Assembly: GCF_003324165.1 (NCBI RefSeq) | Contig: NW_025407867.1 | Span: forward strand, 235,600-299,599 | Direction: 5' to 3' | Origin: Naegleria lovaniensis | Taxonomy: Eukaryota > Heterolobosea > Eutetramitea > Acrasida > Naegleriidae | DNA length: 64,000 nt | Part shown: piece by piece, positions 22,746 through 34,124 of the stretch | Numbering within the stretch: the stretch's first letter is position 1 | Layout of the letters: each line of letters opens with the position of its first letter | Notes under the pieces: generated by a model | Told to the model about the DNA's origin: nothing | The model's input: only the letters and a program-made list of their open reading frames with translations | Database searches by the model: none | Translations under genes and position numbers: made by a program

Positions 22746-22894
22746 TCTCCCAAAAAGGAGATGCAAATAGCACTTAACACTGGAGTGCCAAATGCAAACA
22801 GCACCGGACACTTGAGTGCCGAGTGTCATCAGCACCTGTACTTCATACGTTTGACACTCAAGTGTCAAACGCAAACAGCACTGACACTAAGTGT
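22746..22894. repeat. Cluster of five short inverted repeats
   Basis: Five stem-loops in about 150 bases: TCTCC/GGAGA (22746-22761), GCACT/AGTGC (22770-22788), GACACT/AGTGTC (22807-22827), TTTGACACT/AGTGTCAAA with a 2-base loop (22850-22869) and ACACT/AGTGT (22884-22894). Linkers share GCAAACAGCAC and CAGCAC. The architecture, self-complementary units between short constant linkers, echoes the larger array at 49030-49320. The cluster coincides with the point where the neighbouring phosphoesterase frame loses its homology. Confidence 0.75.
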
Positions 22895-22914
22895 AAGGTT
22901 TAAGGTGCCAAAGT

Positions 22915-23236
22915 ATAACAACTCAGTATCCATGGTTTCCATATCTCCAGTAATAACAACGAGATCAATACGGTCCTTATGATTGACAATGTGTTGGTAA
23001 ATTTTACGCAATCGTTGTCGGCTTATGTATGGATTTAAATGAGGATCTGTAATTGGAAATACTCTCAAAATTCTAGATTCATCATCATGTACTATTTGAT
23101 GACATGGCAATGAAACTACTCGATCCATTTTTGAGTGATCTTCCTCTATTTGTTTTTTCATGATGATTGTTTTTCTTAATGGAATGATTGTGTGAACTTT
23201 TTGACAAAATGTCTCAACATGATCAAATATTGACAT
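22915..23236 (-). pseudogene. Truncated calcineurin-like phosphoesterase
   Basis: A good start (ATG 23236 after an A-run) leads into about 107 residues with metallophosphoesterase motif 1 (ITDPHL, D-x-H) and motif 2 (VVITGDMETMDT, GD-x-x). The GNHD, HHPP-like and GHTH motifs needed for the di-metal site are absent, because the frame runs into the stem-loop cluster and stops. Either the gene was truncated by an insertion or deletion, or the rest was moved elsewhere. A complete family member is at 32629-34034. Confidence 0.6.
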
Positions 23237-23382
23237 TTTTTAATAATTATTTCTGGATTGTGTCACTAATTGAATTCCAAATGTTGAACTCTGAAAACAT
23301 GTTGATTTTTGAATTTAACTGTTGGAAATTATTTACTCACTTTCATATTGATTTTGTTTCAAAGAACCAAAGAAAAAAATAC

Positions 23383-25393
23383 ATGACGATGATGAGCCTG
23401 TCGCTTACACGATTTTATCGAGCGAGTCAAATATTGAGAAGAGCTGTACGGCACCATGATGAAACATTCAATCATCAAGAAAATTTCAAGACCGTAAAAA
23501 AGAGAATTGGAATCATCGGAGGTGGACCCGGAGGTATGAAATCTCTGATAAATTTATTTCGGAAATCCAATGATGGAGAAATGAAATATACTGTTATTAT
23601 TATTATTATTATTATCACATTCGCTTGATTATTATTCGGAACCAATGGATAAATTGATAGGCCTCACGAGTGCCATGTTATTGGCATCTAAAGGCTTTGA
23701 TGTTACAGTTTTTGAGAAGGGAAGTCGTGTCGGTGGTCGGAACTCTTCCATCATGGTTGGAGATTCTAAAATCGATGTAGGACCCACTCTTCTCATCATG
23801 AAATTTATATTAGATGCAGTATTCAAAGATGCTCATCGGAAGAGTGAAGATTATTTGAAATTCATTCGATTGGATCCCATGTATCGACTGATATTTGACA
23901 AGGAGAATACAAGAAATGCTGATGAAAATCGTACTTGTGGAGATGAGACGACTACTACTTACGTGGATTGTCACGATATGCAAAGTCATGAAAAGATGGA
24001 ACATGAATTGGAGAGAGTGTTTGGATCAAAAGCTGTGAAAGGTTATCATCAATGGTATGAATTTGAAAAGAAGAGATATCCCTCTGTGATGAAACTTCTT
24101 CAAAGAACCTATTCCAATCATTGGGATATTATCAATTGGGATGCTATTAAGGCACTACCAATGATTGGACTTCACAAATCCATGATGAAAATGTTAGATC
24201 GATATTTTGAGAATCCATTGATGAAAATTAGTTTTTCCTATCAATCGAAATATTTGGGTATGAGTCCATGGAATACACCATCAGTATATGGATTAATACC
24301 GTATGCAGAACATTCTTTTGGAGTTTATCATGTAGAGGGTGGGCTTTCTACCATTTCAGAGCAAATGGCGAAAATTATTACGGAAGAGTTAGGTGGTAAA
24401 ATTCATTTAAATTCGACGGTGAACAAGATTGTGATTGAGAGGGGATCGAGAATGATTAAGGAAATTGAAGTGACACGCAAGGATGAGCAGAATGGTTCAG
24501 AAATAACTGAAGCGTATCATTTCGATGAATATATATGTAATGCTGATTTTCCATATATTGTTAGGTGAGTTTTGACATTAATTCACAAATTATTCACATG
24601 TTCACACACTGTCGATTTGTTTGTTGAAACAATTGTTATTTTACTGAACATTGTCCAAAATAATATATATTTATTGTACTGTTGTCCTTTATTTATTCAC
24701 AGAAATAACATTCCAAATAGCGAGGAAATATTTCAAACATGGACTCCAACAAAGATTGACTCGAAACAATTTAGTTGTAGTGGCTTCAACATGTATCTAG
24801 AATTGGACAAGCTTTATGAAAATATTCACACTCATGTCATTGCTTTTCCAAAGGATATTAAGAAGGCTTACAAAACCATGATGGTTCCAAATAGTGGTGA
24901 CTGGACAGAGAATATTACCCTGTATGTGAGAAATTCGTGTGTGGTTGACAAGACTGTAAGCCCGCAAGGAAAATCTGGTCTTTTTGTGATGGTTTTCGTT
25001 CCCAATTTACAAGTTGATCAAAATCACACAGATTGGTCCAACAGTGCAACTATACAGCGAGTGAAAATGCTTGCTTTAGAAATTCTTGAACGAAAATGTG
25101 GCTTTAACGACATTCAAAACCACATTTTGAGTTGTAAAATTTTGACACCACTCACATGGAGAAGCGAAAAACATGTAGAATTTGGATCTGTCTTTTCCAT
25201 GAGCAATACCTTATTTCAGAGTCTTTCATTCAGGCCACGAAACAAATTCCACGAGTTGGATAATTTATATTTGACAGGAGGACATACACATCCAGGAAGC
25301 GGCCTTCCTGTGATTTATGAAAGTGCTAGGATGGTTTGTGACTTGTTGTGCCAAAAGTATAACATCCCTTATACACCAACTTCTATTATTTAA
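23383..25393 (+). CDS. CrtI-type carotenoid/phytoene desaturase-like FAD oxidoreductase (581 aa)
   Basis: Three exons, 23383-23533, 23661-24564 and 24703-25393, joined in phases 1 and 2. The first junction rebuilds the dinucleotide-binding motif GIIGGGPGGLTSAMLLAS...FEKGSRVGGR. The C-terminus has the CrtI signature (NLYLTGGHTHPGSGLPVIY). CrtI enzymes desaturate or isomerise isoprenoid chains on membranes using FAD; related eukaryotic members have other substrates, so the substrate is uncertain. A basic N-terminus (LTRFYRASQILRRAVR) could be a mitochondrial presequence. The first intron carries a (TTA)n run. Upstream lie the relics at 22.3-23.2 kb. Confidence 0.85.
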
Positions 25394-25554
25394 ATCTATT
25401 CGGGATGCGACTTGGTGAATTCATTTCCGTTGTTGATGTCATTAACAGTACTACAGTGGTTCGAGCAGATTGGGTGATTTTGAACGAACAGATCCGTTTA
25501 CTTGCAAAACGAGCAATTTGATGACAAATTTTTTTTTGGAAAGTCAGAAAAAAA

Positions 25555-27508
25555 ATGCACCATATTGAAAACAATGTATCATCTTTGAGTCTGTCATCGA
25601 CGACAGGCGAATCCACATCATCCTCTTCGGTAATAACTACCACTACCACCACTAATACAACAGAATTATTATCCTCCGATACAGCCTCCAAGGAAGAATC
25701 TAAAAGTAAAAAATCAACACCCCACTCCTCTTCAAAAAAGAAACAATCATCTACATCATCATCAAATACTCACTCCGATGCATTTATTGCACAACAATTA
25801 ATGAAACGAATTAAAGAGAAAAAAGGAGGAGTGAAAGTCGTACAAAAAAAAACAACCACCACCACCGTATCGTCATCTTCCAAAGATCATGATTATTCCG
25901 ATACAGAAAACGAGCCACAAAATGAATATAAAAAAGGAGGTTATCATCCGGTTGCAATTGGTGATCGTTTGGGCAATGATCGATATGTGGTGGTTTATAA
26001 ATTAGGTTGGGGATATTTTAGTACGGTTTGGTTGTGTTATGATTTAGCGGAGAAGGTTTTTAGAGCTGTGAAAATTCAGAAAAGTCAGAAAGATTTCTCA
26101 GATGCAGCCATGGATGAAATTAAATTATTGAAAGATGTCATGAACAAATTTTCAGAATTGTATGGCCATCCTCAGGAACAAGTCATGACAAAAGATGCAA
26201 CGTCGACCATAGATGAAGCAGCAGCGAATGGCAGCCATTCCATTGAGAAGGCATCAAACATTTCATCATCCATGACGAGTATTGACTATTCAAAATTAAG
26301 AGTGGTTGGAATGTTTGATCATTTTTTGGTGCGTGGAGTGAATGGAACGCACGTTTCAATGGTTTTCGAAGTTGTGGGTCAAAATTTGTTGAAATTAATC
26401 GAACAATACGAATATAAGGGAATGCCACTCAGTTTAGTGAAAATTATTATGAGAGACGTTTTGGAAGGTCTAGATTTGTTACACTCACATTGTAAAATAA
26501 TTCATACGGACATCAAACCGGAAAATATTTTAATTGTGAAGCCAACGAACAAGATTCAACATATTATGGGTATGTTTTGGGCGTATGATCATATTCTTGT
26601 AACCACTGAACCTTTACTCATACGTGTGACCTAACACACAAACTTGATTTCCCTTAACTGTATTGTTTATTTGAAATATGAAATTGCTGATGGACTGCAT
26701 GCCGTTGTGTGATTGTAATTACTCAGACCACTATCAAGTACCAGATTTTGACACACCACTCGAAGAAAGAGATGTCTCAACTCTCAACAAGAAACAATTG
26801 AAAAAGTTGAAACAAAAACTCAAGCACGAGAATCGATTGAAAGAGCTCCAAGAATTGGAAGAGAAAATTGCAACACTCGAAAAGAAAGGCTCGGCCAACG
26901 CTGACCACGATGAGCACAGCCAAGCACTTAAATTATTGGCAGAAAATGCACCTTCAGAATCGATCGACGTCGAGAATATTCGAGTGAAAATTGCAGATTT
27001 TGGAAATTCTATTTTTTCTGACAAGAAAGTCACCGATGATATTCAAACCCGTCAATATCGAGCACCTGAAGTCATCATTGGTGCTCGATATTTCTCTGCG
27101 GCCGATATATGGAGCGCAGCATGTTTGGCATTCGAATTGGCAACAGGTCAATATCTCTTCGATCCTCAATCAGGTCGAACCTATTCTCGCGATGAGGACC
27201 ATTTAGCATTAATGATTGAATTGTTGGGACCCTTTCCACACGAATTACTTTCGCGAGGTTCGAAAACCACTAAATTCTTCAACGCCTCAAAAGGAGAAAT
27301 GTTGAATATAAAAAAGTTCAAACCCACTTCCTTAAAACAGAAATTGACCGAAGGGTATGGAATGGATGAATGGGAAGCAACGGAATTGAGTCAATTCCTA
27401 ATGCCCATGCTTGAAATGATGCCAGAGAAACGAGCCACAGCCAAGCAAATGTTGCAACATCCATTCCTTAAGAAGAAGAAGGAGGAGGAGAAGACGCATG
27501 GTGAATGA
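25555..27508 (+). CDS. SRPK-family serine/threonine kinase (598 aa)
   Basis: Two exons, 25555-26569 and 26727-27508 (intron GTATGT...ACTCAG, phase 1). After a Ser/Thr/Lys-rich N-terminus the kinase starts with the SRPK hallmark GYHPVAIGDRLGNDRYVV and LGWGYFSTVWL. It has HTDIKPENIL for the catalytic loop, IADFGNS for DFG, and RQYRAPEVI. A charged spacer of about 120 residues splits the kinase domain between catalytic loop and DFG, as in SRPKs. These kinases phosphorylate Arg-Ser-rich splicing factors; that role is inferred. The ATG follows an A-run. Confidence 0.93.
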
Positions 27509-27841
27509 AATTGGAGAGAGACTTGGTCCTTTGGTTCATTCTGGGTCTGCAACTATGAGTATGTTACATAGATACATACTGCACCATGGGTTACACCATG
27601 TCAACAATAAAAAACAAAATTTCGATTGAGGCTCCACACTGGTTCAAATTTGGAAATTTATGAAACACGTTATCAATGTAACCGACCCTACTGGAATTTT
27701 TAGACACAGAAACAGATTCCATTTACTAGTACTCGCACTCTGGAAGGTTCACGCAAGTTTACCTCATGAGCAAGAAAAGCGCTCCTCTGCTCCCACTCGC
27801 TTTTTATTCCCTCGAACGACTGAAAACATCTTAAGAAAAAA
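27509..27841. other. Intergenic region between two kinase genes
   Basis: About 330 bases holding the 3' end of the SRPK gene and the promoter of the next kinase. Two adjacent stem-loops are visible near 27557-27601: AGTATGT/ACATACT and CATGG/CCATG. A 137-codon frame starting in this gap has no coding character and overlaps the next gene in another frame. No other element recognised. Confidence 0.35.
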
Positions 27842-30277
27842 ATGTACAGCACAAGCACGGCGGCCGAAAACAACAATCAACAAACAACACGACGAAATAC
27901 TACGACGACGAGTATTAATACCACAGCTGCTGGAGATATGTTTGGATATTCGTTTTCTCAACAACAACCCCAACAACAGCAACCATCCACAACCACCACA
28001 GGAATTTCATGGGCTCAACAACCCTCAACAACACTGGTTCCGTCGTTGCAAAATCAAGGCTTGTTTCATTTGATGGCTTCTTCTCAATTCCGACATTCAC
28101 AACAACAACCACCATCACAGCAACTTCATCATGTAAATTCCAATAATAATCATACAACAAATCCATACAACGTTCAAGCCAGTAATAACTCTGCTGTCGT
28201 GATAGTATCAAGTGGTTTTGGACAATTGGATGATGCCGAAATAGATCCTTCGGGTACGGCCATGCTGGACTCGGGAATGGCTTTGGCGAACAACACGGAT
28301 AGTTTTCATCAAAACAACCACACGACAGAATTTGATGATATCAATAATATGCTCATGCAATTCAATAGCAATGAACAAGTACATCCATTAGAGGATATAT
28401 CTCTGTATCATCATCATGAGGAAGAATTGGAGCAACATCAAGTGCAATCTCAACAAGTCGATGATGAACAAACTCAACTGGAACGAATTATGCACATCCC
28501 TCTCAACGATCAGCGTCAGTATCATCACTACCAATTTGATGGATGTGATTTTGCATTGCCGTATCGGTATCAACCTCTTTTGAGAGTCGTACCTCCATCA
28601 TCATCATCATCGGAGAGTGTAAAGGCACCACAGCAGGAAGTTGTTTTTCTTGGACGGGGAGCTTATGGTCAAGTAATTGCATGTGCAGACTTGGAACACA
28701 ATGGAGCTATTGTGGCCATTAAGAAGGTGCCGAAAGTTTTTGACAAGGCAGCTTATCGCATGTTGAGAGGTAAGTGGTGTGGATTTTTTTGCATGCTCAC
28801 GAGCGAATGCGTGTGACTTGCTAAAATGGAATAATCGAACTTTTTGGATGTTACACACTCACGTCGTTCTTTCTGATTTCATAATTGTAATCAGAGGTTA
28901 AAATAATGAAACATTTGAGAGGTCATCCCAACGTAAGTATTTTATCACTCGGTATTCATTAGTTGACATTTTTTCATTGGTCATGGTTGATGATTCGTTT
29001 GACATTGGCCGTTCATTGGTTACTTTTATCAACCTTTGCATGTGTTGACCTTAACCACTTGCCCTCAACCACACACAGATTGTTACCTTAATTGATATTT
29101 TTATTCCAGGAACTACACTAGGTGAATTCAACGATTTGTATATTGTTTCGGAATGTATGAACGGAGGCGATTTGGGGCGTGTCATGTCAAATTTATGTAA
29201 ATGCAAACAAAGCTTCTCTGTGGACAATATTCGAGATATTATGGGACAACTGTTGAGTGCCATGTTCTTCCTACAAAGTGCTGGGGTTCTTCACAGAGAC
29301 ATGAAACCAAGTAATATTTTGCTCAATCAAAATTTTCAACTCAAATTAAGTGACTTTGGAATGAGTAGAAGCGATGTGTCACACCAACAAATTACAAATC
29401 CACAGAGCTTGGCAGTGGTAACAGAAATTTATAGACCTGTAAGTAGTAATTTCTCACATTCACATCATAATTATCGACCTGATGTTTCAACAAAACAGCC
29501 TGAGGTAGTTCTCAATTACGATTTTCAATCATCCGCCATCGATTCATGGTCTATTGGATGTAAGTATTGAGTCATTTTGACATCATTGTAAACGTATAAC
29601 CATTACATGCAAACTTTAATGTTATGAATCATTGTTAAAATTCCTTTCTTAATGTAGGCATATTTGCTGAACTTTTGTACATGCTTCCTCCGCTGCCAAA
29701 GAGAAGACCACTCTTTGTGATTTTAAAAGACAATGAAATTCGAGTGCCAAACCATTATGAACATTTGAACTTGATGGCCTCACTTCTAGGACGACCCAAT
29801 CCACAAGATCTCAAAGGTAACCCACAACATGTACGAGAATTATTGAGGGTATGTTTTTTATTTTCATCAATTGTTGTTATAACAAATTTCACATATTCAC
29901 AAATTATGATTGGTATATGTTGATTCACGAATTTTTACACATCAAATCTCCAAACCTAACACGAAAAGTTACTTGAAAATTTCCCAACTCAAGGATATGA
30001 CTTTTCACAAATTTTCCCATCAGCTCCCACTGAGGCAATAGATTTACTCAAGAGGTTCCTGACTTGGAATCCTGAAACTAGAATATCGTTTGAGGACGCC
30101 CTCAATCATTCCTTCATTCGATCAAGTCCCATGATCAACAGAATAAGTGCCACTGAGAAGATTAGCTCACTCGACGACGATGCTTCGTTCAGCTCTGAAA
30201 AGCTCAGGTTTCTCTTCTATAAGGAAATTATTTCATGGGTCGATCAAAATAAACATAACACCACAACACGTCGTTGA
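27842..30277 (+). CDS. CMGC/MAPK-like protein kinase (628 aa)
   Basis: Six exons: 27842-28769, 28895-28932, 29079-29438, 29499-29559, 29658-29848, 29969-30277; all phases agree. The first 265 residues are Gln/Asn/Thr/His-rich. The kinase has GRGAYGQVIA, AIKKV, HRDMKPSNIL, SDFGMSR and a CMGC-like late lobe (LLKRFLTWNPETRISFEDAL). The activation segment reads VVTEIYRPPEVVLN, so the MAPK T-x-Y dual phosphorylation motif and the usual WYRAPE are altered; it is MAPK-related rather than a canonical MAPK. The start ATG follows seven A's. The second exon is only 38 nt. Confidence 0.88.
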
Positions 30278-30348
30278 GGTTGTGTGAGAATGTGTGTGGC
30301 AGAATCAAATGGCTTCAAAATTTGTTGACCTTTTCTCAGGAATATTCA

Positions 30349-30420
30349 GCATGAAGTGGCATTTGTACAGAGCTCTTGAATTTGTAATTTGTAAGAGCTT
30401 GTACAAATGCCAATTCATGC
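30349..30420. other. Long imperfect hairpin in intergenic region
   Basis: In the roughly 300-base gap 30278-30578, arms 30349-30377 and 30393-30420 are complementary over about 27 base pairs with one mismatch and one bulge, around a 15-base loop; the shared core reads GGCATTTGTACA. Flanking AATATT sequences could extend it. Two smaller stem-loops follow: TTGATA/TATCAA (30443-30456) and CAGTT/AACTG (30479-30493). It could be a small structured RNA, a MITE remnant, or part of the 3' UTR or terminator of the kinase gene. Sequence alone does not decide. Confidence 0.6.
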
Positions 30421-30578
30421 GCTTCCATAATATTGAATTTCCTTGATAGATATCAAACCACTCTACTGGAGGGGTGATCAGTTCGTGAAACTGGCCATTA
30501 TTACCCAATTGACTTCGGAGTTATCCAGGTGTTAAAAAGTCCTAAATACTACCTTGACGATTTTTGAAAGAAAAAAAA

Positions 30579-32569
30579 ATGTTTCGTTCAATTCTGCTCG
30601 TATCAATAGTACTATTGGCACTAATCGAGTTCACTTTGGGACAAACAGCTCTAGATCATCAAGTCTCTTATTTACCAGGTTTCAACGGGCCCATTAAATT
30701 CAAGAGTTATACCGGTTATTTGAAGGCTAATGCGACTCGGGGACATTATTTGTTTTACTGGTTTATGGAATCTCAGAATAATCCGGCAACGGATCCAGTG
30801 GTTTGGTGGACCAATGGTGGACCAGGTGAGTGTTTTGCAATGAATTTGATGATGATGCGATTGAAAAATATTCGTGATGATGATTTTTTAATATGACTAT
30901 TTTGGAAAATCGTGTGATGACATTTATATTGCGTTTTGATTATAATAATAACATTGTGTGTACGGATTTGGGTTGAACTAATGGATTGAACTCTATATTT
31001 GGTTCAAAATGTCAATGGTTTGCTACAAACTTTTCATCATCTTGACAACACCCATTCCACAACAGGTTGTTCCTCTATCGACGGTATGGTCTCGGAACAC
31101 GGCCCTTTCGTCGTCTTGGCTGATGGTAAAACTGTTGTGGATAATCCATACGCTTGGAATAAGCGTGTCAACATGGTCTTCCTTGAGCAACCTATCGGAG
31201 TTGGATATAGCTACAGTGACACACCTGCCGATTATCAAAATGTCAACGATGATGTCGCCGCTGCTGATATGAATGAAGCCATGCGTGATTTCTTCTCAAG
31301 ATTTCCTCAATATTTGAAGAATGATTTTTATATTGCTGGTGAGAGTTATGGAGGAGTCTATGTTCCAACTTCAGCTTTGAGAGTTCTTCAAGGTAATCAA
31401 CAAGGTGAATTGCCAAGAATTAATTTGAAAGGTATCATGGTTGGAAATGGTGTCACAGGTATGTTTTTTTTGTAATTTTCCATATTTGTATAACTGAAAT
31501 GGTGAATGTAATACTTTCTAAATGTTGAACTCATCTGAACATGAATGTTTTTGGTGATTTGCATCAATTTCTGTTGCTAAAAGATGCCGAGAGTGATGCT
31601 AATTCAGTACCATTGTTTTATAAGGAACACAGTTTAATTACATCTGAGGATTACAACAAGGGATTTATTGCTTGTAAGGGCAATTTCTATGCCAATCAAA
31701 ATGTACCAGATTGTTCCAACTTTTTGCAATTGGTTTATTCTTCATTGGATCATCTCAATCCTTATTATATTTATGATTCGTAAGTAGGAGTAGTGACTGT
31801 AATTTCAATTCCATCATCGTCACACTTTTTTCACTCCATCAATGTATCATTATTGATGAACCAACGTTGTTTACAATGGATCACTTTTTTCACAGATGTA
31901 CTTGGTTAGGAGACAACGGATTAACTATGAAGAAGAACTCCAAGAATCATCCTCTCTTTGAATTGCACAAACAACGTCCAAAAACAAAGAAATCATTCAT
32001 TGTTGGAGCTGAAAGTGATAGTCCTTGTGTGCCAGATCATTCTATCATGACCTATTTCAATACTCCTGCTGTGAGAGCAGCTATTGGAGCGACTCATCCA
32101 ATTGCTTCTCCTTCAGGATGGCAAGTGTGTTCTACATTTATTAATTACACACAGATTTATACAACATTGTTGCCATTCTATTCGAAATTGTTGCCAGAAA
32201 TTAGAATTTTGGCATATTCTGGTGATGTTGACTGTGTTTTGAACACTTCTGGAACTAAGGCTGGACTTGACAAGTTGGGACTTAATGTTTCTCTTCCATA
32301 CTCAAAGTGGATTCACTACGATGACAATAACAACATTGTCGTGGATGGATTTATTAGAAAATACTCGAATGGAAGGGGTTTGACATTTGTCACCGTTCGT
32401 GGAGGTATGTTTTTTTTTTGTTTTACATTGACAAATTGTTGTTTCTCTCACGTTCATTGTTTGCATAATAATGGTATTAGCTGGTCACATGGTACCGCAA
32501 TATCGCCCACAACAAGCTTTGAGAATGTTAGACAACTTTTTGAACGACAAGTGGATCGTTAAAAATTAA
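30579..32569 (+). CDS. Serine carboxypeptidase, S10 family (477 aa)
   Basis: Five exons: 30579-30825, 31066-31458, 31584-31779, 31896-32404, 32481-32569, all phase-consistent. The start ATG follows nine A's and opens a signal peptide ([17 protein letters not shown]). S10 motifs: [11 protein letters not shown] (oxyanion hole), nucleophile in [10 protein letters not shown], catalytic Asp in [11 protein letters not shown] and catalytic His in [11 protein letters not shown]; the last two blocks are completed only after splicing. Length is normal for the family. It should be a lysosomal/vacuolar or secreted acid exopeptidase that trims C-terminal residues, plausible for a phagotroph. It ends 59 bases from a convergent gene. 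Confidence 0.93.
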
Positions 32570-32628
32570 TTTTGGACAGTGTTTTCGATAAATTAAATTA
32601 TTATTATTGCAGAAATTGTCTTGACAAA

Positions 32629-34034
32629 TTATACCTTATCCAACACCAATTCTTTTCTTTCAAAAACTTGTGTTGCAGTATTCCAAACATGTTGTTCAAT
32701 TCCAACCAAATTCTTTCCCTTAATATGATACGAATGGTATCGAGCCATTTTGTATGGTTTTTCCTCATTCACATACGTTGTACTTCCATTGTCGATTACG
32801 AGTGTCTCATGATTCGAGATCCCAATTCTTCCCAAATAAGGTACGTGTGTGTGACCATGCAACAACAAGTCAATCTTTTCGGAATCACAAAATTCCACAA
32901 TTCTTTGTTTCGATTTCTTTTCAAGGCCATTCAAATATTCTCGAAATGAATCTTTTGCCCTCTCTACAGGAGGATGATGCATCAAGACCACTTTGAAAAG
33001 GGAAGATGCATTAGAAGAGACTTCTTTATCATTATTTTCTTTCAAATATTCATGTCGAAAGGTCGTTTCAATTTCCTTCATGAGCTTGCTGGCTTGTTCC
33101 AATTGTGTTTGTTCAACCACTCCTCCAGCAACAAATGGTTTTTGTGGAACACTCGAAGAAAGTGAGAGAATTAATACATGAGTTCCATCTTGTGCATTGG
33201 ATAAAATTTTCACATTTGGAAAGAGGTCATTCATGGATAAAGATTCGAAAATGGAATTTTTGAGAGAGTTTAAATGTTGATTTTTTCCTCGTTGATCAAG
33301 AAAGAAATTTGAATGATGTGCATTCTGGGAAAATGCTGAAAGAGGATCTTGTTGTGGGTCAGAGGTCAACATGGCATTGTAGAGACCTAAAGTATTTCCA
33401 AAATAGTGACCAAAATAGTTATTTGTGACACTTGATGGAGTATAGGCATCATGATTTCCTATGCGTAGTGAATGATCATATTATTATCATTATAATTATT
33501 TAACAAAAAAAATAAATATTAAAATTATTAAATATTTAAATTCACATTTTTCCAATTTTAGAAGTCAATTAAAAAATACTCACCTGGAATGATACTACAA
33601 TATTCATACAACAAATTCTCATTAAATTCTTCTCCATTTCTAATAGTTTCCACAAAATATTCATTCAACATGTTTCTTGCCAGTTCAAACTCTTCCGGAT
33701 GAGAAATATTCGTTACATCTCCTGTAATCACTAAATGAGAATATTCATCATTCTTACATCGTACACCAATTTCTTGTAAAGCTTTTTTCAAACATGAATA
33801 TTGATACAAATTTGGTCCTCGATTATGTTTTATATTTAGATAGCCTTGAATTTGTTTCCAATCTTGGAAAGAGCTGTTCCGAAAGAGAGAATACACAGTA
33901 ATCGGTTGATGAAATTTTTCTGGTTGCCATATATGTAGATCGGAAAGATGATGTAAGAAAATACCACCTCCAGTATTTGTGGTGTGGTTGGTGAGAGTGG
34001 AATTGAAATTTTTACGAATGATGAATTTGTGCAT
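32629..34034 (-). CDS. Calcineurin-like metallophosphatase (426 aa)
   Basis: Two exons, 34034-33584 and 33458-32629; the phase-1 join rebuilds IIPGNHDAY. The full motif set is present: LSDLHIW (D-x-H), VITGDVTN (GD), GNHD, LMHHPP and LLHGHTH, which should bind a di-metal centre. Start ATG 34034 follows eight A's. No signal peptide. The closest type is the class III cyclic-nucleotide phosphodiesterase/DNA-repair-like phosphoesterase group; the substrate is unknown. It is convergent with the carboxypeptidase gene. A truncated family member lies at 22915-23236. Confidence 0.88.
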
Positions 34035-34124
34035 TTTTTTTGTAAGCTTTCGCAATAATATTTTTTTACATATTTTAAATATTAAATATATTTTAAAATA
34101 TGACAATATGAAATAATGGACCAT

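Noticed and set aside
27660-28073. 137-codon frame overlapping the MAPK-like kinase start
   Set aside because: Shadow of the Gln/Asn-rich kinase N-terminus in another frame.
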